A stretch of DNA of 64,000 nucleotides from Allodiplogaster sudhausi (GCA_945643635.1 CALZFC010000109.1:366001-430000); one strand, 5' to 3'. Positions 46,873 to 58,825 are shown, numbered from the stretch's first letter. Notes: generated from the letters alone by a model not told the origin. Program-made: numbers and translations.

Positions 46873-47056
46873 TTAAAGGAGTATTCACCGAAAAATAATT
46901 AATGGCGCCTGCCCTGCGATTCCTCACTCTTATTCTCGCGTGCTATTTCACAGGTCGCACAAACCCGCTGCGTGAAAATAGCACGCGCGAATGAGAGTGC
47001 GAAGGGCCGCGGCAATTTGAATTATCACATATTTTTCGGTGATCGCCCTCCTTTAA
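46873..47056. repeat. Family-1 MITE, short subtype
   Basis: Ends 'ttaaaggagtattcaccg' and 'cggtgatcgccctcctttaa'. The body ('gtcgcacaaacccgctgcgt', 'gccgcggcaatttgaa') is shared with 56560-56694 and, diverged, with 22640-22780. Confidence 0.75.
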
Positions 47057-48643
47057 ATAGCGCACAAACATACACAGTTGGTTGCAAGATATCCTTTCGA
47101 GCACTTGAGTGTCATGCACGTATTATGCATTTCTACTTCAAGCTTTGCGTCGTGATCGGGGAAGAATTGGAAACCACGTGGTGGTGCAAACAGAGGCAGC
47201 AACGAGTCAAGACGGCAAGAATCGGTGCAGCGCTGATCTGAAAATGTATGGCGAAACAATGGAGAGGGTAGAATGGTTGCAAACTGCTCTTTTGTCATAC
47301 TCCTGAGTACCCACACCTTTTGAGCACAGAAGCGTAGTGGTCAAATAGCAGCGGATAAATGCGTAGAGCTGACTGCGCTTTTGTCATACCCCAACTCCAC
47401 ATCGCCCGCCGATAGTTATTTTACACCTTTTGAGCAGAGCGCGTTGCTGAAAAGTCTTTCTTCGCCGCCGATTTCCTTCCATTGCCGATTGCCGGTGCAG
47501 ACCAGAGTCCGGCCGACGCCAATCAACGTTGGGCACGAACTCGAGCTGCTGTTAACTGGCGTCCCGAAGAGAGCAGTGCCCAGTAGACAGTAAGCGAGCG
47601 GGCAGGGGGAGGAGTCGCACGCGGGCCTAATTAGAGCCTGGAAAAGAGATCAAATTTACTGCATAATATCTTTCATGCGTATATTACAATTTGTTTCTTT
47701 CTAAGACCAACCAATAAAGTAAAAATAACCTTATCGTATTCCTGGTACAAATCCTTTGGCGTGAACGTGTTGCATTTGCAAGCTGATAAGGGAATTAGTG
47801 GATACGTGTCAGAAAGAGGAATGTGAATGTAGTAATCGTATTTACAGAAACTGTTAGAAAAAGAAGCATTAATGTTGCAATCCAGAGTGAGACGAACTTC
47901 TGTCTCATATGAACAGAAGAAAGAAAGATACTACTCTTGAATTCTCTCTCGAAAGATATCCCCTCTCCTCTCTGATATTATCTCTTCTAACCCTTGGCGC
48001 AAACAGCCGTGTCTGCAGCGTGCGTCCGGCCCGAACAGCCAGCGGCCCTCTCGGCAGCGGAGAGTGCTGTGCGGCTTGCCGGCAACGCAAAGGTGTGCCA
48101 GAGGATCAGCGCAGCGCAAACGAAGACAGTGCGTCTCGGGACTTGAGGAGATGCTAAACTTGTAGTATTAGAAAGTTAAATGAATCATCGTTGGCCACTT
48201 CGACGAAATTCAATTTGATTCTTCCCCTGCATTCCATCTGCACCTTGGATGAACACGACTGTTTAACCAAAGGAAAGAATTTGAGTATCAAACATTTGGG
48301 AGAGAAAAGGTTTTAAAATCAAAATAAGGGTTTTTATTTTTATTTTTTTCCCTTTACAGTGGCTTCATGTTTTTTTTTTTGCTTGATAATCAACCTGAAA
48401 TTAGCGAGTAGAAATTCATCGCTGCAGTCAAATCCGGAAGATGGGCAGTCACGACGAGCGTCAACCGGCGGAGCTTCGCATGACTGGCAACCTGATACTA
48501 AACATACTAGTTAGTAACGATGTAGATCAATAATGAATATTAATAAAGATTCAAAAACACTAACGATCGTCGCTGTCACAGTCTCGTCTCGCTCCGCCGT
48601 GAGTAAATAAAAGTAATAAAGGGACGACAAAGATTGCGCGCAT

Positions 48644-49203
48644 CTCGCAGCTTTGTGTTTCCTTTTCACGACCGGAATGATTTTCTGCTCTTTTTCTCGA
48701 CTCCTTTATAGTTGCGGAAAATGAGCGCCAAAACATTCATCTTGATTTGATGTTTCGAAAGTTGCTCTTCCTTCTTTCTCGATTGACATTTTAAGCGGAG
48801 TGCCCGAAATTAACATTGCAGCCAAATGCAGTTTCGTTTTAGTGGCCGATGCAGCTGATTCATGAAGAAGAAGAAGAAGATTGCAAATTGTTCGCCTCTG
48901 CTCGCTGCATCTTTCGATTTCTCAAGGTGGGTCTAGAAATGTTGAGCGTCTGTAGCATGTCTCCTCCTTCTCCTTATTCCTTTGGCTACAAGTTTTCGCA
49001 ACGAAAAATGCACGGTCTCTTAAAGTAGCCAAGTAGCGAAGGATTATAGTTGATTAAGGCCATCTTGAGTAGGCATAAATGTAGTATGTGCTCCTTCTTT
49101 TATTCAGAAAGCCTGTGAAGTAAGAGCCTGTCTTTCTCCTACAATAAATACGATTTGGTCAAGCTTTTTTTTGGGACAAGTGAAAAAATGTGCCAAACTT
49201 TCT
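48644..49203. other. 5' flank of copy B, no gene
   Basis: Contains 'ctcctttatag' close upstream of the start on the minus strand, TATA-like, and equivalent to the one upstream of copy A at about 40300. The rest is shared with the flank of copy A. Confidence 0.45.
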
Positions 49204-49208
49204 GAAAC

Positions 49209-49943
49209 TGACAAATCTTGTTCAAAAACAGATTTGTTTTCTTTTGATTAATAAGTTTGACACATGGAACGTCATGTCGTAGCATTTTAAACTACTAATT
49301 CCCTTGCCTGGAATTACATGGGTACGGTAGATTTATTTGCATTTGGATGGTTTTGAGATATCATTCTCACTTCGACTTTTTTGTGGCTAGTTAGCCGGTT
49401 CGTCCTTTGCTTTTCTCCTTTGAGAAAAGCTTATTTGTTCCGCCGTTATAGTCCACTTTGTCGCTTGTTCGTTCTTTCTTTGCACAAGTGAGAAACTTGT
49501 TGCCCTATTCCCTTGAAAGGCTCGCATATAATTATTTTGTGTTCGTTCTCGGGAACTTCTTCCAAAGGTTTTGGGTATTTTCCGGATGAAGGAGCTGTTC
49601 AGGATTGACTTCAGTTCGTGAGAATTTGGTTTGGATTTGTCGGAAGATCTTCTTGCTGAATTACTTGTTCAGAGAACTTTGAGTGATACCTTTGGAGATC
49701 ACCCCCTTTTCAGGAGACCATTCGTGAGACCCCTTTCGCTCTCACCCTTTCGCTCCTATTTGTGATCCTCCGCCCTTCTCACTCCTTCTCTGTCCCTTTC
49801 ATCAGCTTCTTCTTTCGGTTCTTCCTCTTAATTTCTCATTCGCTGATCTCTCCGCCCCCTCTCTAATCCATTCCTTCTTGGTGCTCTCGTATGAATCACA
49901 TTATTTAAGGAATTTATTGAATACCCGCTTAAAACTTTTGTTA
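49209..49943 (+). repeat. Left LTR of the BEL/Pao element
   Basis: 735 bp, about 99% identical to the right LTR by eye. Confidence 0.95.
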
Positions 49944-49959
49944 TGGTGCGTCCCCTGAC

Positions 49960-50292
49960 GTGAACCCGGCCATAAAGCATTCTACCACCACTTCGCGTTT
50001 TAGCGCCGATCCCACTTCGCGCCTTCGTGCCGATCCCACTTCGCGCCTTCGTGCCGATCCCACTTCGCGCCTTCGCGCTAATCCCACTTATAGTCTTCGG
50101 ACTAACCCCACCGTCACTAGACGGTTTGACCCTTCCGCCAGCCAACAACTCTCCATGCTGGCACCCGACCACCGCTTCTTCCAGCAGCCACGCGTGCTGT
50201 TCCCGCATCCACTCACTTTCGTGCACCGAGTTTTCTCCCCTCCTTTACTGCCATCTCAGGATCTTCCCCATTCAGGACAATTAGTGATCTGA
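49960..50292 (+). other. Leader region with short tandem repeats
   Basis: Between the left LTR and gag, an 'ttcgcgccttcgtgccgatc'-type unit of about 24 bp repeats three to four times (about 49990-50100). The open frame through it is not the gag frame, and I do not call it a gene. Confidence 0.5.
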
Positions 50293-50342
50293 GCAGGCCC
50301 GACTATGATAGGCCTGGTCTCAATGTAAGGAATGACCAACCC

Positions 50343-52610
50343 TTGATTACTCTGGACTCTAACGATTGTTTGGACTCTGATGATGAATATAATGTGGACT
50401 CCATGCATACTGCAGTTTCTGGAAATTCTCCAGCTTCGAAAGAGGATGCACTTCAAAGGCTAGACTACGATCGTCCCGGTTTTGATTTTGTTCAACCTTT
50501 GGAACATCGCCCTCGTTTAGTGGATATGGACTCTGGAAATTCAAATTTTTCTCGGAATTCTAATTATAATTTTGGCTGTCATACTCGTAGTAATGAGATT
50601 TCAGGAAATGATGAAATTACAGGCAATTCCTTTCCATATGATGCTTATCTGGATTCTCTGGTTGTGAAATGTGCTGTAATTAACGATTTCCTTTCTCATT
50701 GCTCTTCTCATTTTGGAACTTTGCGCGAAAGGTTTTCAGATATTTATGATCAGCGTGAAATCGATATGGAAACTGATCAACTTTTGGAACTTAAGTCGCA
50801 TGCAAATTCTTTTCTTCTGGACTATTGCTCGTCTCGTAATAATTTTATTAATAAGGCCAGCAAAGATTCTCGTCTTTTTATCTTTGCCGTGTCCATGCTT
50901 AATGATTGGGAACATCAGGACTTGAATCAGCATTCTTTGGAAAGTATTGAATACGGTCTGAAGAAAGCAGGTGACACTGCTTCTAGATATGCTTCTCTCC
51001 TTTATCAGCGTGTTCAGCAGACATATTCTTCACCGCGCCATCTTCATTCCCAGTATCCAAATTTTATTCCGCGAATGTTTCAGCATATTGAACGAAATCC
51101 GCCAGAGCGAAGAAATGTTGATTCCCATCCTCCTCGTTTTTCAAATTCTCGTTATAGATACGGTAATCACCGTACTTCTGGTTCGGATGCACAGTACCCC
51201 ACTTGCCCCACTTTCCCAAATAATCTGGACGTTTTGGATAGTTTGGCTAAGGTTATTTCGAACCAGCGCCAACATGTCCTTCCTCCTCTCAAGCTCCCTA
51301 GATATTCTGGCGATGATGTAACCCTTTTTCACACCTTTATGGAAGAATTTGACGAAGCTGTGGATCACGACCCTTCCCTTTCTGCCTTTCAGAAATTTAG
51401 ATATTTGAAGGAATGCTTGTCTGGATCTGCTAAATCTTTCATTTCTCAAATTCCCACTTCTGGAGAGAATTATGCACGCGCCCGTTCCGAACTAAACAAT
51501 CGATATGGAAATACGGAAATGCATGCTAGTCTCTTGATGCAGTAGCTCTCTAGTATTTCGCCTTGTGTGGACTCCATTAAGGAACAATTTGACCTTCTTT
51601 ATGCCATTAGACAAATTACTTGCAAACTTATGCATTTTATGCCAGTTAATGACAATCTTGTCTTGCATCAGATGATTCTTGAAAAGTTTCCGGTCAAGAC
51701 TAGGCAGCATGTTTGGAGTAACCTTTATGGAAAAAGACAAACCTTGCCAGCAATTTATGGAACGATTGAAAATATTCTTCGTGTTATGGAATTCTCTGAA
51801 ATATCTCTAAGAAACACTTGCAGGTCTTTTGATGAAGAACCGTTGCCTTCCGATAGGCGTAGTATTCATTCCGACTCTTATGACCATTTTGATAAGTTCA
51901 GGAACCAAACTTCTCCTCGCCTTTCAAATGATCCGAAGTATGCAGTTTATGTTTGTGATAACGATTATGATGGTGATACTGAGGAAGAAAACGATGCCCA
52001 TTCGGATCAGTTAAATATGCTTCATATTAAGGAAATGCGGTCAAATGCTAAGTCAGACCGCGCTGTTTCAGGATCTCAACGTAAGGAAAAAACATGCGAA
52101 TACTGTGCCAAGCATGGCCTGGCTACTCGTTGTCTTGTTTTCAAAACCATTCAGGAACGTGTTGAACGGGCTAAAGTTTTGGAACTGTGCTTAGGTTGCT
52201 TGTCTTTTTCCCACTCTTTGGAAAATTGCCTGGAATATGGTTGCAAAATGTGTTCTGGAAAACATCATTTGTCCTTATGCCCTAAAGTTTTTGCAGCCAA
52301 ACCCGCTCATACAAAGAGTGTCTCGCCCTCAAAATCTTCTGGAAATAAGGTTGCGAATCTAGGAATAATGAAAAGTGATCCAGCAAGAAAACATGTGAAT
52401 AAGGAAAACATTTCGAGTAGTGCTGGAGCACATTCAGGAAAACAAAATCATCACGGTTATCTGACTCATCACGCTTCTGAGGTGACCCCTTCCTTTGTCG
52501 CCTCTCGGGAGAGTAACCCGAAAGAATCGGGTGATTTCTGGAACGGCTTCTCGAATTTTACCGTAATCCAGATTTTCAGGTACCGTAGTCTAGAAGGGAT
52601 GGAACTGTAG
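50343..52610 (+). pseudogene. BEL/Pao gag polyprotein with one internal stop
   Basis: A single frame runs from 50343 to 52610, interrupted only by TAG at 51543-51545. The first part (400 aa) ends with the hallmark gag region: LPPLKLPRYSGDD, FMEEFDEAVDHDPSLSAFQK and RYLKECLSGSAK, then YARARSELNNRYGN. This is the domain known from Pao retrotransposon gag (DUF1759-like). The second part continues with VDSIKEQFDLLYAI and a Cys/His-rich region (CEYCAKHGLATRC, CLGCLSFSH, CKMCSGKHHLSLC) resembling BEL zinc knuckles. The frame ends shortly before the right LTR, so pol has been deleted. Confidence 0.88.
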
Positions 52611-52837
52611 TTAATTTTTCTGACTGAACGGAAAACTTTTTGTTGTGTCATATCTGATATGTTATGGACTGTCTCTCTATGGTTTGGACCACGGAGAATA
52701 CTTCTACGACGTCAGCAACTACAACTCAGCGACAACGATGGGCCACTCGATTCGGAACGTAGACGAATGTCTCTGTTGTTTTAGTTATAGTATTATTTAG
52801 CTGTTGCTCTCTTAGTTTTCCTTTTTGCTGTTGGGAG

Positions 52838-53572
52838 TGACAAATCATGTTCAAAAACAGATTTGTTTTCTTTTGATTAATAAGTTTGACACATGGAACG
52901 TCATGTCGTAGCATTTTAAACTACTAATTCTCTTGCCTGGAATTACATGGGTACGGTAGATTTATTTGCATTTGGATGGTTTTGAGATATCATTCTCACT
53001 TCGACTTTTTTGTGGCTAGTTAGCCGGTTCGTCCTTTGCTTTTCTCCTTTGAGAAAAGCTTATTTGTTCCGCCGTTATAGTCTACTTTGTCGCTTGTTCG
53101 TTCTTTCTTTGCACAAGTGAGAAACTTGTTGCCCTATTCCCTTGAAAGGCTCGCATATAATTATTTTGTGTTCGTTCTCGGGAACTTCTTCCAAAGGTTT
53201 TGGGTATTTTCCGGATGAAGGAGCTGTTCAGGATTGACTTCAGTTCGTGAGAATTTGGTTTGGATTTGTCGGAAGATCTTCTTGCTGAATTACTTGTTCA
53301 GAGAACTTTGAGTGATACCTTTGGAGATCACCCCCTTTTCAGGAGACCATTCGTGAGACCCCTTTCGCTCTCACCCTTTCGCTCCTATTTGTGATCCTCC
53401 GCCCTTCTCACTCCTTCTCTGTCCCTTTCATCAGCTTCTTCTTTCGGTTCTTCCTCTTAATTTCTCATTCGCTGATCTCTCCGCCCCCTCTCTAATCCAT
53501 TCCTTCTTGGTGCTCTCGTATGAATCACATTGTTTAAGGAATTTATTGAATACCCGCTTAAAACTTTTGTTA
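52838..53572 (+). repeat. Right LTR of the BEL/Pao element
   Basis: 735 bp, followed by the GAAAC duplication. Confidence 0.95.
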
Positions 53573-53734
53573 GAAACTGCGCTCAAGACAAATGCGAATT
53601 GATTCATGTTCATTAATCCTGCTGTTAATTATTCAGTGAACGGCTCCGTTAACTATCATTTCAGTGCTCTATTTTCGTTCTTTTGCAAGACAGCTCTTTC
53701 TCTCGTTTCGACTACTTCTCCTTTCAACTCTTCT

Positions 53735-54240
53735 CTTCAATGTGTCGCGAAAAAAGTAATTAAAAAACGCCAACAGAGTTATTTTCTCGGCATAGATAAT
53801 CTTCTTCTTTCACGGTTAATCAGTATGCTGCAAGATACTTTTTTTTATCGAAACGTGGATGACCATTATATCGCTAACAGTTTAAGTTCTGCAAATTTTT
53901 ATTCAACAAGAAATTATAATTAACCTGTTGCCGTATTTAACATCGATTTGTTAATGAAATGCTCCACTGCTATTTTATTCGTAGCTTGATAAAGTGAAGA
54001 TATTGTATAGACTGTGATTTTTTTCTTTTGCAACAGATTATGATAATAAGTGTAACATTCCACTTTGTCTAAAATGATTAACTCGTCGAAAAAATCATGA
54101 TTAATACCAGCGATGATACCAGCGATGCAGAAAGCGGTTTGGAATACAGCATAGTATTGAATTTGCTCTGAAACACCGTTCAAGACGAATGCGAGAAGCG
54201 CTCTAGGAGGCGAGCCTTCTGCGAAGTAGGAGCGAGGGTA
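53735..54240 (-). pseudogene. Degenerate last exon of the Cys-rich family
   Basis: The minus strand at 53990-54183 reads ...NGVSEQIQYYA...FCIAGI...DKVECY..., a decayed version of the final exon seen at 34967 and 42253. The rest of its module is frameshifted. Confidence 0.7.
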
Positions 54241-54495
54241 CTCAGAATTAATAATCCTTTTATTTCACAGTTAATCCATTGGTCACAAGGAACTTTATTT
54301 CGCTACGCAGATGAACTTGTTGTGCGAACAGTTTCATTTCTACAAATTTAACTAGACAAGTAATTGAAATGAGAATACTGCAGAATATTTCATTTTACCT
54401 CGATACTTCGAACGACAACACAAATCTTATTTTATTCGTAGCCAGTGACAGAAAACGTTTTTGCTTGTTCGGCGCTGCTTGTAAAAGATTGCGAA

Positions 54496-54935
54496 CTAAT
54501 AGCAGTCCAGTCGGTCGTAGACACGTTCCGGGTTGACTGGCTCGTCCATGCTCATCCACTTATTGATTTCGGCGATGCAGAAAGCGTAATTAGAATTGTG
54601 TTGAATTTCCTCGGAAAACCCGTTCAAGACGTATCCGCTAAGCCAATCACTATAACAATGTGCCACGATACAACCGTTTCTCTTCTGCAAAGTAGGAAAA
54701 CAAGGCATGGGATTTAGTTAGATGGCACTATAAATTTGCTTTAAAAACTGAAGTCCTCGGTAAAACATAAAAATAAATTCTTGGATTAATCCTTTAGTAC
54801 TAAGGTCTTGAGCAGGAGACACTAGATTCCACCATGGGTAAAGCCAAGTTGTTCCAACCTCTAAGATAACAGACGACGCATGCTTACCTCCGCTTGTCCG
54901 TGTATCGCACTCAGTGCCACACTCTGATAAATGGA
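54496..54935 (-). pseudogene. Last two exons of a third Cys-rich family copy
   Basis: Final exon 54496-54687 encodes NGCIVAHCYSDWLSGYVLN...INKWMS...DCY with a stop. The preceding exon fragment at about 54885-54935 encodes ECGTECDTRTSGG. Upstream exons are absent because the foldback element and rearranged sequence follow. Confidence 0.75.
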
Positions 54936-54990
54936 TTCCTAATAAAAACTAATTTCTTTTGATGCAATGCAAAGTGACCTGAGATTCCTA

Positions 54991-56489
54991 GTGGTGAACA
55001 CAATAGGCTATATTTCAAAGGTGAAAATTTTTTCCGCGCGAGACCCAGTACCGTAATCTTTTAAATTCGATTGGTCATAAGTCGCTTCACACTTATTATT
55101 AGACAACCATCGAGCTATCATTGGATAGCTCATTGAACGGGCTTTAATTTTGATCTTAGACGATATTTTCAAAAAATTTGAATTTAGCCCTGAAACACGG
55201 CCCTAAACATTTTCGAAGGAGGTTTTTGTCTATAATATTGATTTTGTGTTCATTTCTACAAAACCGCTCCAGCATATTCTTAAAGTGCTTGAAATTTGCT
55301 ACAACATATGTCTTTTTCAGGAAACTTAGGTTCCCAGACTTAGGTTCCTAAGCGCTTGAACATGATCCTGTGCAAACTGTAACACCGTGCAAGTGCATTC
55401 ATCGATCCATAACTGCGCTCAACGTCAATATTACAAAATCGTAAATATATCATCTAAGAGCTCTCACTAAGATCTTCAAATGTTACATACATACTTTTAT
55501 TGAAACGTTTCAATTTATATGGGAAATTTCGTTATGTACAATTAGAAGGCTTAAAAAACTACTTTAAAAACATTTTCTCCTGTCGAAACATATATCATAA
55601 GAAAGAGGATGAAATTTGCTACAAGATGAACCCCTTTCAATGGAATTCCATGCATACGATCTTTTGTTATAAATCATAAAATTAGTGCCAGTAGCGTCGC
55701 TGTCATTTTGCCCAAGAATTCACATTTTAGGTTATTCGAATTAGAATATTCCAATCCTTTTTTCTACAGTTTTTTTCCATAAGGCCTTGTTATCCTACTC
55801 TTATGGCTTATAACAAAAGATCGTATGCATGGAATTCCATTGAAAGGGGTTCATCTTGTAGCAAATTTCATCCTCTTTCTTATGATGTATGTTTCGACAG
55901 GCGAAAATGTTTTTAAAGTAGTTTTTTAAGCCTTCTTATTGTACAGAACGAAATTTCCCATATAAATTGAAAGTTTTCAATAAAAGTATGTATGTAACAT
56001 TTGAAGATCTCCGTGAGAGCTCTTAGATGATATATTTACGATTTTGTAATATTTACGTTGAGCGCAGTTATGGATCGATGAATGCGCTTGCACGGTGTTA
56101 CAGTTTATACAGGAATGATCCAGCGCTTAGGAACCTAAGTCTGGGACCTTCAATTTTCCTGAAAAAGATATATGTTGTAGCAAATTTCAAGCACTTTAAG
56201 AATATGCTGGAGCGGTTTTGTAGAAATGAACACAAAATCAATATTATGGCTAAAAACCTCCTTCGAAAATGTTTAGGGCCGTGTTTCAGGGCTAAATTCA
56301 AATTTTTAGAAAATATCGCCCAAGATCAAAATTAAAGCCCGTTCAATGAGCTATCCAATGGTAGCTTGATGGTTGTCTAATAATAAGTTTGAAGCGACTT
56401 ATGACCATTCGAATTTAAAAGATTACAGTACTGGGTCTCGCGCGGAAAAATATTTTCACCTTTGAAATACAGCCTATTGTGTTCACCAC
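54991..56489. mobile_element. 1.5-kb foldback element (long inverted repeats)
   Basis: The left arm begins gtggtgaacacaatagg and the right arm ends cctattgtgttcaccac. The two arms of about 650-700 bp are inverted copies with scattered differences, meeting near 55740. Examples: 'gagctatcattggatagctc' against its complement near 56345; 'cctctttcttatgatgtatg' near 55875 against 55590. There is no coding sequence. A truncated relative lies at 10648-11160. Confidence 0.9.
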
Positions 56490-56559
56490 GTCGAGTTGTA
56501 TATTATAATCAAGTTTGGTTAAGAAATTCGAAAACAAATTCCTAGGGCAGGCCTTGATC

Positions 56560-56694
56560 GAACGATACTGACAGGCTCTCTTAACAGGTCGCGCAAAAAC
56601 ACACTGTGTAAAATAACACGCGGGTGAGTAAGGATGCAAATTGCAGCGGCAATTTGAAATGTCACATAATTTTTCGTTAATTGCTCTCCTTTAA
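56560..56694. repeat. Family-1 MITE, short subtype, right end
   Basis: Body shared with 46873-47056 ('caggtcgcgcaaaaacac', 'gcggcaatttgaaatgtcac') and right end 'ttgctctcctttaa'. The left end is unclear. Confidence 0.6.
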
Positions 56695-56696
56695 GC

Positions 56697-57150
56697 GACG
56701 TCATGTAAGCCTCTGATTGTGAGAACTTTCTCTTCGTTCTGCCCGCATGGAAGCCTCTGTCCGCTGCATGGAAGATCCCTTCAAAGACGCACAAATTCAA
56801 GGAAGAATACGTATGAATGTGTGAACGGTGGCCACCTATTCGTCGTAAGTAGGCCTGTTACTTAAGTAATAAAAAAAAACACACAATGTCATTTTAACTG
56901 TTTCATCAAATTTCATGATTGTTGTTCACTCAATATTCTGCATTAAATTTGGCGATTCATCTGGATAACACTTCAAAGATTTTTTGTCTTAGAAAGACTT
57001 TTCTTCTTAGGGAGTCGATGATAACTCGATACAGCCTACGCCTATCTTGTGTCTCGTGTGTTCCTGGAAAAGACGGCCCGGGCGAATGGCACATCGACGG
57101 CTCAAATGTTTCATACACGCGCTTTGTGTGCGCATATAGTACGTGCATTT
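56697..57150 (+). pseudogene. Inverted two-exon fragment of the Cys-rich family
   Basis: On the plus strand, opposite to all other copies. The exon at 56697-56850 encodes SFCPHGSLCP...NTYECVNGGHLFV and is followed by gtaagt. The exon at about 57040-57135 encodes SCVSCVPGKDGPGEWHIDG...YTRFVCAY. They are homologous to the exon pair at 36205-36350 and 35750-35880. A sequence at 57338-57395 is the reverse complement of 54943-54999, so the whole block was inverted. Confidence 0.8.
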
Positions 57151-58036
57151 AGGTTATTATTGAAACTGATGGTGAGATAACAGGAGAGATTCTTCTACAT
57201 AAATGTCCGCTGGACTGAGAAAAAAAATTGTTCGAATGTTTAAACTTTCTTTGATTCTACAGCAGATGACTTTTAGTGTTTTGTAAAAGATATTATTATT
57301 TTTAAGTTACATGAAAAGGGCCTTCTTTAGTTTCATAAATATATAGGAATCTCAGGTCACTTTGCATTGCATCAAAAGAAATTAGTTTTTATTAACAGAT
57401 TTTTTCAACAGATTTTCAAGCGAACTAATCATCCAATTAGAACCAAGGATAGCATTCCACTCGGTCATAGAGCCGGCCAGGATTGCGCTGCTTATTTAAG
57501 GTCATCCACTTATTGATTCCTTCGATGCAGAAAGCGTATCCTGCTTGATCAATAAACTCAGTAACAACGTTCAGGATGTATCCGTTCAGATTTTCATAAG
57601 GCGAACATTGTGCCACAGTGCATCCGTTTCTCTTCTGCAAAGTAAATACTCTGTAAGGATCAAGGAGCGACTGCTCAGTGGAATTTTCTGTTTTCTTATA
57701 TGTACTTTGAAAACTATATGAGGGATGTATCTAGTGTTTATATCGAAATTTACCTAGTTGGTCAAAAAGGTGTTGAAAATTTTTTGCCTAGCTAAAAGTC
57801 AAATTATTCAATCAGTTTGGAAGACCATATCTAAGGACATACTTAATATTTCTCAATAATCTTTTCCATGTTCGATTCCCTGCATGAAACTAAACAAAAA
57901 TGTCCCAGATCATTTGAGAAATATTAAAACTTTTATGACTTTTGTTCAAATGTTTTTTGAAATGTTTGCCTTTTTTTTAAATGTTTTTTTTCTTACTATT
58001 GCGTCCTTAAATTTGATCATCCATAAAAAAAAAAAC

Positions 58037-58152
58037 GTAATCGAGATTTTTCCTCATAGAAAAAGGTGTGTAGCTTTTCCTGTTGTTTCTCATGCATGAG
58101 AAACAACAGGAAAAGCTACACACCTTTTTCTATGAGAAAAAATCTCGATTAC
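58037..58152. repeat. Near-perfect palindrome, two 58-bp arms, no spacer
   Basis: Arms meet at catg|catg (58094/58095). I find one mismatch. Each outer end runs into an A- or T-rich tract. Confidence 0.9.
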
Positions 58153-58345
58153 TTTTTTTGGGTAAATGCACATTATTGTTTCCACTCAAATTTCGGTTTT
58201 GGTTGCAAACCATAATATGATTCACACTTCATCCATTTTAAAACGGAATAGTCCATTCGATGTCATTTTTATGCTCTTCAAATTTGGTCTCAATGATTTG
58301 TTCGCAAAAAATTAGTCAGATGGCTGAAAATTGACTTTTTGTATT

Positions 58346-58825
58346 TTAAAGGAGGGCGATCACCGAAAAGTCGTTCACGAGATATGAGACATTTTACGTA
58401 TTTTCGAATGTTTTCAGCATAGAGATGAAGGATATGCACATGAAAGACCATGAAAAAGTTTAGCATTCAAGTTTATGCACTTGAAACTGCAACTTTTGTA
58501 TCTAATTCATATTGGTGTCTCAGTGCAAAAATGTGGTGTATACAGTAATTTACCATCCCGGGAAGATAAAATTTACAAAACATCGCGACATTGACATTTC
58601 AGTGAGCTTAATAAATTTTTTTGTTAGTTTTTCTGTAAAAACTTTTAGCAAGAACAAAACAACATCAAAATAGTCAATCAGAATTGACATCCCGCTTTGG
58701 AAAAAAAACTATGCATTTGGTCACATATGAGTCCGCCCTTACCGTACGTTTTAGTTTGATCCGATGGACTTCCATTCGAGATTTTTGCATGTTTGAATGC
58801 ATATTAGTAATCGGTGATTCTTTAA
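58346..58825. repeat. MITE, family 1, copy in the 57437-59430 intron
   Basis: Left end 'ttaaaggagggcgatcaccg'; right end 'atcggtgattctttaa', eroded. The body matches the copies at 1843 and 37053 ('ttcccgggaagataaaattt'-type block). Confidence 0.75.

Larger units (their letters stand above)
42253..48643 (-). pseudogene. Modular cysteine-rich secreted protein, family copy B (one nonsense codon)
   Basis: Signal exon (~48565-48643, MRAIFVVPLLLLFTHGGA) and SCEAPPVDARRDCP (~48405-48490). Two modules are lost from copy A: CSSKVQMECRGR (~48200-48265) and CVAGKPHSTLRCREGRW (~48000-48110). Then CPLAYCLLGTALFG (~47440-47640), CTDSCRLDSLLP (~47075-47240), ERLTIKCKHETKW (~46600-46690), TTDTPTGCKETLPC (~46225-46470), a module at ~44420-44600 (SDPKMTLTHAPYGYRIVS), KCKMDGYWYLDDD (~44080-44205) and CTMNFGTPSLGLQ (~43720-43955). 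The end carries FCPHGSLCPQQ (~43335-43485), CISCVPGKDGKGEW (~43095-43215), ECGTECDTRTSGG (~42730-42800) and NGCTVASC...INKWMS...VEC (42253-42438). The TAA at 43834-43836 replaces the TAC codon of copy A. A 1.5-kb hAT-type element, two MITEs and TA tracts lie in introns. I could not reconcile the phase of the CSSKVQ exon. Function unknown; extracellular by signal peptide. Confidence 0.72.
49209..53572 (+). mobile_element. BEL/Pao-type LTR retrotransposon lacking pol (gag-only)
   Basis: Two 735-bp LTRs (49209-49943 and 52838-53572) start TGACAAATC and end TTTTGTTA. They are bounded by the 5-bp direct repeat GAAAC (49204-49208 and 53573-53577). I noticed only about four differences between the LTRs, so insertion is recent. 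A primer-binding-site-like TGGTGCGTCCCCTG follows the left LTR directly. The internal region of about 2.9 kb encodes a gag with the BEL/Pao-type domain. I find no protease, reverse transcriptase, RNase H or integrase. Confidence 0.92.

Noticed and set aside
49960..50292. 110-codon plus-strand frame before gag
   Set aside because: Runs through a short tandem repeat in the retroelement leader, in a different frame from gag.
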